Shown here one piece after another: positions 1-6,463 of a DNA stretch of 10,931 nt (its first letter is position 1; the number at the start of each line of letters is the position of its first letter). The stretch covers positions 1 to 10,931 of the forward strand of contig JBKPDO010000365.1 in the NCBI GenBank assembly GCA_046727955.1, in the 5' to 3' direction. The notes beneath the pieces were generated by a model that saw only the letters and a program-made list of their open reading frames with translations, searched no databases and was not told the origin of the DNA. This DNA comes from DASVXQ01 sp046727955 (GTDB lineage Bacteria; Actinomycetota; CALGFH01). Made by a program: the position numbers and the translations under genes.

Positions 1-235
1 GCCGGGCGGCGCCGCGCCGGGCGGCGCCGGGCCAGGCGGTGCCGGCCTGATCGGCATGCGGGAGCGCGCGGCGCTGGTGGGCGGGGAGCTGCGGGCCGGT
101 CCGGCAGCCGGCGGTGGGTTCCAGGTGGAGGCCCGCCTCCCGATCGACCCGATCGACGCCGCGACCATCGACGCCGCCAGCCTTGCGCCGTCCCTAGGCG
201 CTCCGGCGCCGTCGGTCCAGCCCCACACGTCCTGA
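1..235 (+). CDS. NarL-family sensor histidine kinase, C-terminal part only
   Basis: The frame is open from the window edge to a TGA at 233-235. The visible 77 residues contain the G2-box region of a HATPase_c ATP-binding domain, with GLIGMRERA followed by a glycine, the pattern typical of NarL/DesK-type (HPK7) kinases, then a short disordered tail. The sensor, HisKA_3 and N-box parts lie outside the window. In this family the kinase autophosphorylates on His and passes phosphate to its partner regulator, here the next gene, whose ATG overlaps this stop (TGATG). Residues before the G2 box are an unusual Pro-Gly-Gly-Ala repeat encoded by GC-only repeated DNA (about 1-49), which would lengthen the ATP lid. 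Family identity is firm; the signal sensed is unknown. Confidence 0.85.
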   Translation, partial: PGGAAPGGAGPGGAGLIGMRERAALVGGELRAGPAAGGGFQVEARLPIDPIDAATIDAASLAPSLGAPAPSVQPHTS

Positions 236-906
236 TGATCCGGGTCCTCATCGCCGACGACCAGGCGCTGGTGCGGGCCGGGTTCCGCATGATCATCGAC
301 GATCAGCCGGACATGGCGGTGGTAGGGGAGGCAGGCGACGGCGCCGAGGCGGTCGAGCTCGCCCGCCGACTCCTCCCTCAGGTCGTCCTCATGGACGTGC
401 GCATGCCGAACATGGACGGCCTGGAGGCCACCAGACGGCTCGCCTCCCTGCCCACCCAGCCCCTCCGCGTGGTGATCCTGACCACCTACGACCTCGACGA
501 GTACGTGTTCGACGCCCTCGCCGCCGGCGCGAGCGGGTTCCTCCTCAGGGACGTGCCGCCCGAGGACCTGGTCCGAGCCGTGCGGGTGACCGCCAACGGC
601 GACGCGCTGCTGGCGCCGTCGGTGACCAGGCGGCTGGTCGAGGCGTTCGCCAAGCGCCCGGTCGTCTCCAAGGAGTCGTCGCGAAGGCTCGCTTCGTTGA
701 CCGACCGGGAGACCGAGGTCCTGCGGCTGCTCGCGCGAGGGCTGTCCAACGCCGAGATCGCGGGGACGCTGTTCCTGGGGGAGAGCACCGTCAAGACCCA
801 CGTCGGCCACGTCCTGGACAAGCTCGAAGCGCGTGATCGGGTGCAAGCGGTCATCTTCGCCTACGAGGCCGGGCTGGTGCAGCCCGGACAGGCCGATGTC
901 GAGTAG
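235..906 (+). CDS. NarL/LuxR-family two-component response regulator
   Basis: The protein has 223 aa, the usual length for the family. Residues 1-120 are a receiver domain: acidic pair Asp8/Asp9, phospho-acceptor Asp54 in VLMDVRMPNMDG, and Thr83/Thr84. The conserved switch lysine that normally follows FLL is Arg105 here (GFLLRD), a conservative change. Residues about 151-214 are a LuxR-type helix-turn-helix (LTDRETEVLRLLARG, then SNAEIA and STVKTHV). It should bind DNA when phosphorylated by the upstream kinase. There is no Shine-Dalgarno sequence of its own: the ATG overlaps the kinase stop by one base, so translation is probably coupled. Targets are unknown; the next genes have their own promoter and need not belong to its regulon. 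Confidence 0.95.
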   Translation: MIRVLIADDQALVRAGFRMIIDDQPDMAVVGEAGDGAEAVELARRLLPQVVLMDVRMPNMDGLEATRRLASLPTQPLRVVILTTYDLDEYVFDALAAGASGFLLRDVPPEDLVRAVRVTANGDALLAPSVTRRLVEAFAKRPVVSKESSRRLASLTDRETEVLRLLARGLSNAEIAGTLFLGESTVKTHVGHVLDKLEARDRVQAVIFAYEAGLVQPGQADVE

Positions 907-929
907 CCGACGTGGTGGTCTCGACGAGC

Positions 930-956
930 TGTCGATTTGGGCGGGTCCCGAGCGTT
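930..956 (+). promoter_or_regulatory. Putative ECF42-dependent promoter upstream of DGPF-sigma genes
   Basis: TGTCGA at 930-935, a 17-nt spacer, then CGTT at 953-956, followed by GGAGAG. ECF42 promoters characterised in Streptomyces venezuelae are reported, as I recall, to have a TGTCGA -35 and a CGA/TC -10. The same arrangement recurs at 2705-2731; the two copies share 12 identical bases (AGCTGTCGATTT) and the GGAGAG after the -10. It lies in the only gap before the DGPF gene, leaving a leader of about 50 nt. This implies autoregulation of the sigma factor. The fourth base of the -10 differs from the published motif. Confidence 0.7.
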
Positions 957-1012
957 GGAGAGATGCACCGGTCGATTACCGGGCGGCCTGGCCCCAGTTC
1001 CTGGAGGATGGC

Positions 1013-1426
1013 ATGAAGTATGCGCTGCTGATCTATGCCGCGCCCGAGGTGGTCCCGCACGGGGAGCGCCCCATCGAGGGGGAGCGCCCCATCGAGGGGG
1101 AGCGCCTCAGCGGCGACGGGGTGTTCGACGACTATGTCGCCTACACGCAGGCACTGAAGAGCGCTGGGGTGCTGCTCGGCGCGGAGCAGCTCCAGATGGC
1201 CGATACGGCCACCAGCGTGCGGCTGCGGGGCGGCGAGCGGCTGCTGACCGATGGCCCGTTCATCGAGACCAAGGAGCATCTGCTCGGCTTCTACCTCATC
1301 GAGGTGGCCGACCTGGACGCGGCGATCGACTGGGCGGCGCGGATGCCGCACATTCGCCGCGGCACCGTTGAGGTCCGGCCGGTGCAGACAGGCATGGCGT
1401 GGCAGGCCGTCCTGGGTACGGGATGA
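1013..1426 (+). CDS. DGPF-domain (YCII-related) protein
   Basis: A 137-aa protein that starts as MKYALLIY and carries the family signature DGPFIETKEHLLGFYLIEV, followed by DLDAAIDWAARMP and a VEVRPV end. It is a small ferredoxin-like alpha/beta-barrel protein of the YCII group. No enzymatic activity is established for DGPF proteins, but they are the standard genomic partners of ECF42 sigma factors. The start is the ATG at 1013, with GGAGG at 1003-1007 five bases ahead; a longer open frame back to 833 overlaps the response regulator and is not needed. The stop overlaps the sigma ATG (ATGA, 1423-1426). Residues 17-31 contain a repeated ERPIEG motif in the loop after the first strand, which looks like a repeat expansion. 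Probably co-transcribed with the sigma gene from the promoter at 930. Confidence 0.92.
   Translation: MKYALLIYAAPEVVPHGERPIEGERPIEGERLSGDGVFDDYVAYTQALKSAGVLLGAEQLQMADTATSVRLRGGERLLTDGPFIETKEHLLGFYLIEVADLDAAIDWAARMPHIRRGTVEVRPVQTGMAWQAVLGTG
1061..1106 (+). repeat. 18-bp in-frame tandem repeat inside the DGPF gene
   Basis: Two perfect 18-bp units (1061-1078 and 1079-1096, GGGGAGCGCCCCATCGAG) plus 10 bases of a third. The unit length is a multiple of three, so copy changes add or remove six residues (GERPIE) without breaking the frame. Confidence 0.95.
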
Positions 1427-2703
1427 GCGACGCGGCCCTGGAGCGCGCCTTCCGGGAGGAGTGGACGGCGGTGGTGGCGACGCTGGCCCGCCGCCTGGGT
1501 GACCTGCAGGCCGCCGAGGACGCCACGCAGGAGGCCTTCGCCGCGGCGGCGCGGACCTGGCCACGCGACGGCGTGCCGCCCAGGCCCGGCGCCTGGCTGA
1601 TGGTCACGGCGTGGCGCAAGGCGCTCGGCCAGCTGCGGCACGACCGGCGCGCCGCCGAGCGCGCCGCCGAGCACGTCGTGGACCTGCAACGGCTGCAGGG
1701 GATGACCGCGACCGGCGAGGAGGTCGCGGAGAATGAAGATGAGGAGACGCTCGGGATGGAGATGGAGGACGACCGGCTCCGGCTGATCTTCGCCTGCTGC
1801 CACCCGGCGCTGGCGCTGCAGGTGCGGGTCGCGCTGACGCTGCGCTATGCCGCCGGGCTGACCACGCGCCAGATCGCCAGCGCCTTCCTGCTGCCCGAGG
1901 CGACCATGGCGCAGCGGCTGGTGCGCGCCAAACGCAAGATCCGCCAGGCGGGCATCCGCTTCGACCTGCCCGGCCCCGCCGCGCTGGCGGCCCGGCTGGC
2001 CGGGGTCCAGAGCGTAGTCTACCTGGTGTTCAACGAGGGGTATGCGGCCACCGGCGGCGAGCGGCTCGTCCGGGTCGAGCTGTGCGAGGAGGCGCTCTGG
2101 CTGGGGCGGCTGCTGCACCGGCTGTTGCCGCGGGACGCCGAGACTGCCGGGCTGCTGGCGCTGATGCTGCTGCACCAGGCGAGGGCATCCGCGAGGCAGG
2201 ACCTCCAGGGCCGGCCGGTGCCGCTGGCTGACCAGGACCGTGGGCGCTGGGACCGGGAGACGATCGCGGAGGGGGTCGCGCTGCTGGATGCGGCCATGAC
2301 CCTGCGCGCGCCAGGCCCCTACCAGTTGGAGGCCGCGATCGCGGCGGTCCACGCTCAGGCGCCGAGTTTCGAAGCCACCGACTGGGTCCAGATCGCGCTG
2401 CTGTACGGTGCGCTCGCCCGCCTGGCGCCCTCGCCGGTGGTGGAGGTCAACCGCGCCGTGGCGGTGGGGATGGCCGACGGTCCCCTTGCGGGGCTGGCGA
2501 TCCTGGAGCCGATCCTCGCCGCCGGTGCGCTGGCCGACTATGCCCCCCTGCACGCCGCCCACGCCGACCTGCTCGACCGCGCCGGCGAGGTGGATGCGGC
2601 CGCGGCCGCCTGGGCGAGCGCCATCCAGGCCACCGAGAACACCGCTGTCCGTGACCGGTTGCAGCGCCGGGTGGCCGAACGCGACCCAGAAAGCTCCGGA
2701 TAG
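1423..2703 (+). CDS. ECF42-type RNA polymerase sigma factor with C-terminal extension
   Basis: A 426-aa protein, about twice the length of a simple ECF sigma factor. Residues about 5-75 are sigma-2 (AAEDATQEAFAAAARTWP, then PGAWLMVTAWRKAL) and about 115-182 are sigma-4 (TTRQIASAFLLPEATMAQRL). The rest is the SigJ/DUF6596-type extension, with YLVFNEGY (residues 200-207), RWDRETI, GPYQLEAAIAAVHA and VVEVNRAVAV, ending in TPR-like helices. In the ECF42 group the extension is reported to be needed for activity, and no classic anti-sigma gene is present; none is seen here. The start is the ATG at 1423 overlapping the DGPF stop; a start at 1399 would overlap further and is less likely. It should direct transcription from the two TGTCGA-type promoters in this window. 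The inducing signal is unknown. Confidence 0.93.
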   Translation: MSDAALERAFREEWTAVVATLARRLGDLQAAEDATQEAFAAAARTWPRDGVPPRPGAWLMVTAWRKALGQLRHDRRAAERAAEHVVDLQRLQGMTATGEEVAENEDEETLGMEMEDDRLRLIFACCHPALALQVRVALTLRYAAGLTTRQIASAFLLPEATMAQRLVRAKRKIRQAGIRFDLPGPAALAARLAGVQSVVYLVFNEGYAATGGERLVRVELCEEALWLGRLLHRLLPRDAETAGLLALMLLHQARASARQDLQGRPVPLADQDRGRWDRETIAEGVALLDAAMTLRAPGPYQLEAAIAAVHAQAPSFEATDWVQIALLYGALARLAPSPVVEVNRAVAVGMADGPLAGLAILEPILAAGALADYAPLHAAHADLLDRAGEVDAAAAAWASAIQATENTAVRDRLQRRVAERDPESSG

Positions 2704-2704
2704 C

Positions 2705-2731
2705 TGTCGATTTCGCGGGCCCTGGCGCGTA
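2705..2731 (+). promoter_or_regulatory. Putative ECF42-dependent promoter upstream of MFS exporter
   Basis: TGTCGA at 2705-2710, a 17-nt spacer, then CGTA at 2728-2731 followed by GGAGAG. The -35, spacing and post--10 sequence match the element at 930-956. It begins one base after the sigma stop codon and lies about 70 bases ahead of the exporter ATG, so the exporter is a likely direct sigma target as well as possibly receiving readthrough. Confidence 0.68.
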
Positions 2732-2787
2732 GGAGAGGTGAGTCGGGCGGTCGGCAGGTGCCGTGCAGGTACCGCCGCCCGGTCCCC

Positions 2788-2793
2788 GGAGGG
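2788..2793 (+). promoter_or_regulatory. Shine-Dalgarno site that fixes the MFS start
   Basis: GGAGGG six bases ahead of the ATG at 2800. It favours this start over an in-frame GTG at 2758, which has no comparable site and would add 14 residues unlike a transporter N-terminus. Confidence 0.8.
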
Positions 2794-2799
2794 ACTGAC

Positions 2800-4245
2800 A
2801 TGAGACTCACCGAATCCACCGGGCCGCGGTCGCGACCGCGGCCCGGCTGGGCGCTGGCGCTGACGTCGGTCGCGTTCTTCATGGTGGCGCTGGACGCGCT
2901 GGTGGTGATCACCGCGCTGCCGGCCATCGGCCGTGACCTCGGCGGCGGCATATCCACCCTGGAGTGGACGGTCAACGCTTACACCCTGACGTTTGCGGCG
3001 GGCATCATCACCGCGGCCGCCCTGGGCGACCGGCTCGGCCGGCGCCGTGTCTACACCGCGGGGCTGGTGCTGTTCGCCGTCGCGTCGGCTGCCTGTGCGC
3101 TGGCGCCCAGTGCCGGCCTGCTGGTGGCGGCGCGGGCGGTCCAGGGACTCGGTGCCGCGACTGTCATGCCGCTGAGCCTGACCATCCTGACGGGAGCGTT
3201 CCCGGCCAGCCGCCGTGGCGCCATCGTCGGCATCTGGGGCGGCATCGCCGGCATCGCCGTTGCCAGCGGGCCGCTGGTTGGCGGGGCCGTGACCCAGGGC
3301 CTGGACTGGCACTGGATCTTCTGGGTGAACGTGCCGATCGGGCTGGCCGCGGCTGTCCTGTCCAGCTTCCGGCTCCCCGAGAGCTACGGTCCCGCAACGC
3401 GGCTGGACCTGCCCGCGGTCGGGCTGGTCTCCGGCGGCGCGGCCGGGATCCTCTGGGCGCTGGTACGTGCCAACGAGGTCGGCTGGGGCAGCCCGGAGAT
3501 CATCGCCACCTTGACCCTGGGCATTGGGCTCCTGGCCGGCTTCGTGGCCTGGGAGCGCCGCGCCGCGGAGCCGATGCTGCCGCTGCGGCTGTTTGGCAGC
3601 CGCAGCTTCACCGCCGCCAACACCACCTCCTTCCTGATGATCGCGGCGCTGACCGCGGCCGCCTTCCTCGGCGCCCAGTACTTCCAGTTCGCCCGCGGCG
3701 TCTCACCGCTTGGCACGGGCCTGCGCGTGCTGCCCTGGACGGGAACGCCGCTGCTGGTGTCGCCGGCCGCGGGCGCGCTGTCCGACCGGATCGGGCGGCG
3801 GCCGGTGATGGCCGCCGGCATGCTTCTGCAGGGTGTGGGCCTGGCCTGGTTCGCGCTGCTCGCCACCAGCAGCGTCGCCTACACCCACCTGATCGGCCCG
3901 CTGATCGTCGCCGGCGTCGGCATCTCGATGGCGCTGCCGACCACCCCGACCGCCGCGCTCAGCGCGGTCGCACCCGCCGACATGGGCAAGGCGTCGGGGG
4001 CCAACGGCACCCTGCAGCGCTTCGGCGGCGCCTTTGGCGTCGCGGTCGCGTCGGCGGTCTTCGCCGCCAACGGGCACCTGGGCACGCCGGCGAGCTTCAC
4101 TGCGGGGTTCCGCCCCGCGGTGGCCGTCGCCGCGGCCTTCTCCCTGCTCGGCGTGGCCAGCGCGCTGGCGGTCGGCGGTAAGCGGCCACTCCCAGCCGCC
4201 GCGCAACCCGAGGAGCTGGCGGTAGCAGCGGCCCGCAACGACTGA
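2800..4245 (+). CDS. MFS drug:H+ antiporter, DHA2 (14-TMS) type
   Basis: A 481-aa, strongly hydrophobic protein of the length expected for DHA2/EmrB-QacA exporters. TM1 contains LDALVVITALP (residues 31-41), the D1 motif with a membrane aspartate. Motif A GDRLGRRR follows TM2 (76-83), and the antiporter motif C glycine-proline pattern lies in TM5 (GIAVASGPLVGG, 151-162). WIFWVNVPIG (172-181) is typical of the family, and a second GDRxGRR-like loop (SDRIGRRPV) marks the second half. Cargo cannot be predicted; homologues expel antibiotics, dyes or biocides using the proton gradient. It lies immediately downstream of the ECF42 gene with its own copy of the ECF42 promoter element, so it is probably an inducible efflux arm of that regulon. 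It converges with the - strand genes; I see no clear terminator hairpin in 4246-4403. Confidence 0.94.
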   Translation: MRLTESTGPRSRPRPGWALALTSVAFFMVALDALVVITALPAIGRDLGGGISTLEWTVNAYTLTFAAGIITAAALGDRLGRRRVYTAGLVLFAVASAACALAPSAGLLVAARAVQGLGAATVMPLSLTILTGAFPASRRGAIVGIWGGIAGIAVASGPLVGGAVTQGLDWHWIFWVNVPIGLAAAVLSSFRLPESYGPATRLDLPAVGLVSGGAAGILWALVRANEVGWGSPEIIATLTLGIGLLAGFVAWERRAAEPMLPLRLFGSRSFTAANTTSFLMIAALTAAAFLGAQYFQFARGVSPLGTGLRVLPWTGTPLLVSPAAGALSDRIGRRPVMAAGMLLQGVGLAWFALLATSSVAYTHLIGPLIVAGVGISMALPTTPTAALSAVAPADMGKASGANGTLQRFGGAFGVAVASAVFAANGHLGTPASFTAGFRPAVAVAAAFSLLGVASALAVGGKRPLPAAAQPEELAVAAARND

Positions 4246-4403
4246 GACGAGCCACCCACAAGACCCGGCCAGGACTCCTGCCGCAAAGCAGCCCGCACTT
4301 GACCACTTATCACCGCGGTAATCAAACGGAGTGATGCCATTTCGCGCTTCCGCTGGTGAGAAGCCTGACAAGTCACACCGTTTGGCTACCCCCGTAGTAG
4401 TAG

Positions 4404-5099
4404 CTAGCTGGCGATCGTCCTCTCCTTGATGGTGGCGACGAACTTCCCGCGGTTGTTGTCGAGACCGGTGTCGTTGATGCCGAGAAACAGGCCACCATCA
4501 GCGGGGCATACATAGGCTTTCTCTTTCCCTACGAAGAAATAGGGCCGGTAGCCCTCGATGCTGCCGATTAGCCCAGCATGGTTCGCGTCGTGAAGCCCGG
4601 CGACGTTGAATTTGTGGAGACTGCTATCGGGATCCCCGTCGGGACCGACGCCCTCGCTCATGGTCCTGTTGTGGTAGACGGTGCCGGTGGCGGTAATGTC
4701 CAGGACGTGACCAGCCCTGCAGTCGACACGAATGTCGGTCCAAGGCTGCGTGGCAGAGATCTCGGCGGTCCGTCCTTCGCTTGCGTAACTCGCTCGCCAG
4801 CCGAGGAAGGACCCTACCGCAACGGCTGCGGCGACGCCCACCAGGCCCCACAGCCACCCCTGCCGCCGCCGCTGCCGCCGCCGCCGCTCGGCCTCGGCCC
4901 TCAGCGCCTGTTCGCGCGTCGGTTCGACGTCAATAAGGAGGCCAGGATCGCTGCTGCTGCCGACCCGCTCCCGGACGTTATTCGGGAGGGTCCGTTGATA
5001 CCTCCTCTCCCGCCGCCAGTTGTCCAGAGCTATGTAGGCAGTCACGAGCGACGTCACAGTCCCGACAACTGCGTTAACGAGATAGAAAGCGTTGGCCAC
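4404..5099 (-). CDS. Two-helix membrane protein with LecA/PA-IL-like lectin domain
   Basis: A 231-aa protein starting at a GTG. TM1 is about residues 3-25 and TM2 about 81-101. The loop between them is strongly basic (WRRERR, then ERRRRQRRRQ just before TM2), so by the positive-inside rule it faces the cytoplasm and the C-terminus is outside. Residues about 112-226 resemble the Pseudomonas PA-IL (LecA) galactose lectin fold: VRAG-type turn (DCRAGHVLDITATGTVY), GPDGDPD, AGLIGSI, YFFVG, and an NDTGLDNNRGKF stretch matching the Ca/sugar loop (ND...NN.G.F) of PA-IL. Role inferred: a surface glycan-binding anchor, not shown to bind sugar. It lies 110 bases downstream of ppk2 on the same strand. 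The only purine-rich site (AGGAGA) is about 20 bases ahead of the GTG, farther than usual, so the start is less certain than the reading frame. Confidence 0.75.
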   Translation of the reverse strand: MANAFYLVNAVVGTVTSLVTAYIALDNWRRERRYQRTLPNNVRERVGSSSDPGLLIDVEPTREQALRAEAERRRRQRRRQGWLWGLVGVAAAVAVGSFLGWRASYASEGRTAEISATQPWTDIRVDCRAGHVLDITATGTVYHNRTMSEGVGPDGDPDSSLHKFNVAGLHDANHAGLIGSIEGYRPYFFVGKEKAYVCPADGGLFLGINDTGLDNNRGKFVATIKERTIAS

Positions 5100-5209
5100 G
5101 CGAGTAGTCTCGTGCGCAGGGTCTCCTGAATCAAGTGCCGGAACAGGGTGTCACAAGGGTGCCCGTCGATGCCTCGCTCGCCACGGCGAGGTGCCGGGCG
5201 GGGACTTAC

Positions 5210-6118
5210 TTAGGCGGGGTAGCGCGCCGGCACGAACGTCTGGTCGGTGATCGGCGGGCGCACGTACTTGCCGCGGTCCCGCCGCGGTGGCAGCTCGATC
5301 GGCTCCGGCGTCAGGTCCTGGTGGGGGATCATGCTGAGGAGGTGGCTGATGCAGTTCAGCCGCGCGTGCCGCTTCACTTCCGAGTCAACCACCCACCACG
5401 GCGACTCCTTGGTGTCGGTATAGGCGAACATTTCGTCCTTCGCCTTGGAGTAGTCGAGCCAGCGCTCACGGGACTCCAGGTCCATGGGACTGAGCTTCCA
5501 GCGCCTGGTCGGGTCGTCGAGGCGCCGCTGGAAACGGCGCTCCTGCTCGGCGTCGCTGACCGAGAACCAGTACTTGATCAGGGTCATCCCCGAGCGGATC
5601 AGCATGCCCTCGAACTGCGGGCACGAGCGGAAAAACTCCTGGACCTCCTGCTCGGTGCAAAAGCCCATCACCCGCTCGACGCCGGCTCGGTTGTACCAGC
5701 TACGGTCGAACAGGACCATTTCTCCCGCGGCCGGGAGCTGGGCGGCGTACCGCTGGAAGTACCACTGAGTCCGCTCGCGCTCGGTCGGGGTGCCCAGCGC
5801 CACCACCCGGCAGATCCGCGGGTTCAGGCTCTCGGTGATCCGCTTGATGGTCCCGCCCTTGCCGGCGGCGTCGCGTCCCTCGAACACCACGACCACCTTG
5901 AGCCCCGCGTGCTTGATCCACTCCTGCAGCTTCACCAGCTCGATCTGGAGCCGGGCCAGCTCGACCTCGTAATCCTTCCTGCTCATCACGGCCGGTGTGG
6001 GCGCGGCCGTGGCCTCCTCGACGAGCAGGGATGGCGGGTTGCTGCCGGGGTCGCGTCTGGAGGACTGCTTCGTCGCCTTGGTGGCCTTAGTCGCCTTAGT
6101 GACCTTGCGCTGTGCCAT
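5210..6118 (-). CDS. ppk2: Polyphosphate kinase 2, class I
   Basis: A 302-aa cytoplasmic enzyme that transfers phosphate between polyphosphate and nucleoside diphosphates (class I members mainly make ATP or GTP from polyP). Walker A is EGRDAAGKGGTIKRI (GRDAAGKGG about 81-89), Walker B FDRSWYNRAGVERVMGF (about 137-153), and the lid region RRWKLSPMDLESR follows; PTERERTQWYFQRY and LIKYWFSVS are also family hallmarks, and length fits. The ATG at 6118 is chosen because GGGGG at 6124-6128 sits five bases ahead; an ATG at 6130 or GTG at 6133 in the same frame would add 4-5 residues. The N-terminus is a basic Lys-Ala-Thr repeat followed by a Ser/Pro-rich linker, which is not part of the catalytic fold. 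The downstream lectin-like gene may be co-transcribed. Confidence 0.95.
   Translation of the reverse strand: MAQRKVTKATKATKATKQSSRRDPGSNPPSLLVEEATAAPTPAVMSRKDYEVELARLQIELVKLQEWIKHAGLKVVVVFEGRDAAGKGGTIKRITESLNPRICRVVALGTPTERERTQWYFQRYAAQLPAAGEMVLFDRSWYNRAGVERVMGFCTEQEVQEFFRSCPQFEGMLIRSGMTLIKYWFSVSDAEQERRFQRRLDDPTRRWKLSPMDLESRERWLDYSKAKDEMFAYTDTKESPWWVVDSEVKRHARLNCISHLLSMIPHQDLTPEPIELPPRRDRGKYVRPPITDQTFVPARYPA
6075..6101 (+). repeat. 9-bp tandem repeat encoding the PPK2 Lys-Ala-Thr tail
   Basis: Three 9-bp units of GCCTTRGTS on the + strand (GCCTTGGTG, GCCTTAGTC, GCCTTAGTG) with a partial fourth. On the coding strand they specify the KAT repeats near the PPK2 N-terminus. Confidence 0.85.
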
Positions 6119-6463
6119 GATGACCCCCATCACCGCCGGATGGTCGCCCCGCCATGATCACCGACCGGCATGCACATGTCACGACCGCAGGCGGACCGGC
6201 TGCAGGAACTCGCCGGTCGTGGTCTGCGCGTACACAAAGAAGGTGGCGGTGCTCCGCCCGCTTAGCTGGGCAATCGAGCCCGGGCCATTCGCTCACCGGC
6301 CGCTGGAGGCTCGACCAGGCTCGGGTGCCACCGCGTCGATAACGCATCGTCGGTTGCTATCTGTGTGAGGTAGAAACCGGCCGGGTGTGGCTGCGCGCCG
6401 TTATCCACGGTGTAGGCGCTTTCGAAGCGAGCGGCCGCGGGGCAAGCCTTGCCAAATACGCTC
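6119..6463. other. Gap between ppk2 and the module-bearing operon
   Basis: No convincing gene. It must hold the ppk2 promoter (- strand), but no clear -35/-10 pair is visible. An inverted repeat GACCGGC/GCCGGTC (6194-6200 and 6212-6218, 11-nt loop) lies 76 bases ahead of ppk2 and could be an operator. A short GGCAA/TTGCC hairpin (6441-6453) follows the DUF1906 gene without a T-tract. On the - strand, the DUF1906 frame stays open for 66 codons past its stop (to TAA at 6262-6264), and a second - strand frame ends at 6180 with a protein-like stretch (TATFFVYAQTTTGEFLQPV) that lacks a start codon; both may be gene debris. Confidence 0.5.

Noticed and set aside
833..1012. Longer N-terminus for the DGPF protein
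   Set aside because: It would overlap the response regulator and the promoter; the ATG at 1013 has an ideal ribosome site and matches the family start MKYALLIY.
1291..3312. 673-codon open frame on the - strand across DGPF, sigma and MFS genes
   Set aside because: It spans three well-supported + strand genes and their promoter, and its translation is low-complexity Arg/Gly/Gln-rich, typical of antisense in GC-rich DNA.
5177..5190. CTCGCC/GGCGAG hairpin after ppk2 as a terminator
   Set aside because: Six-base stem with a two-base loop and no T-tract; such short GC palindromes are frequent by chance here.
5135..6157. 340-codon + strand frame opposite ppk2
   Set aside because: Antisense shadow of a clear PPK2 with intact Walker motifs.
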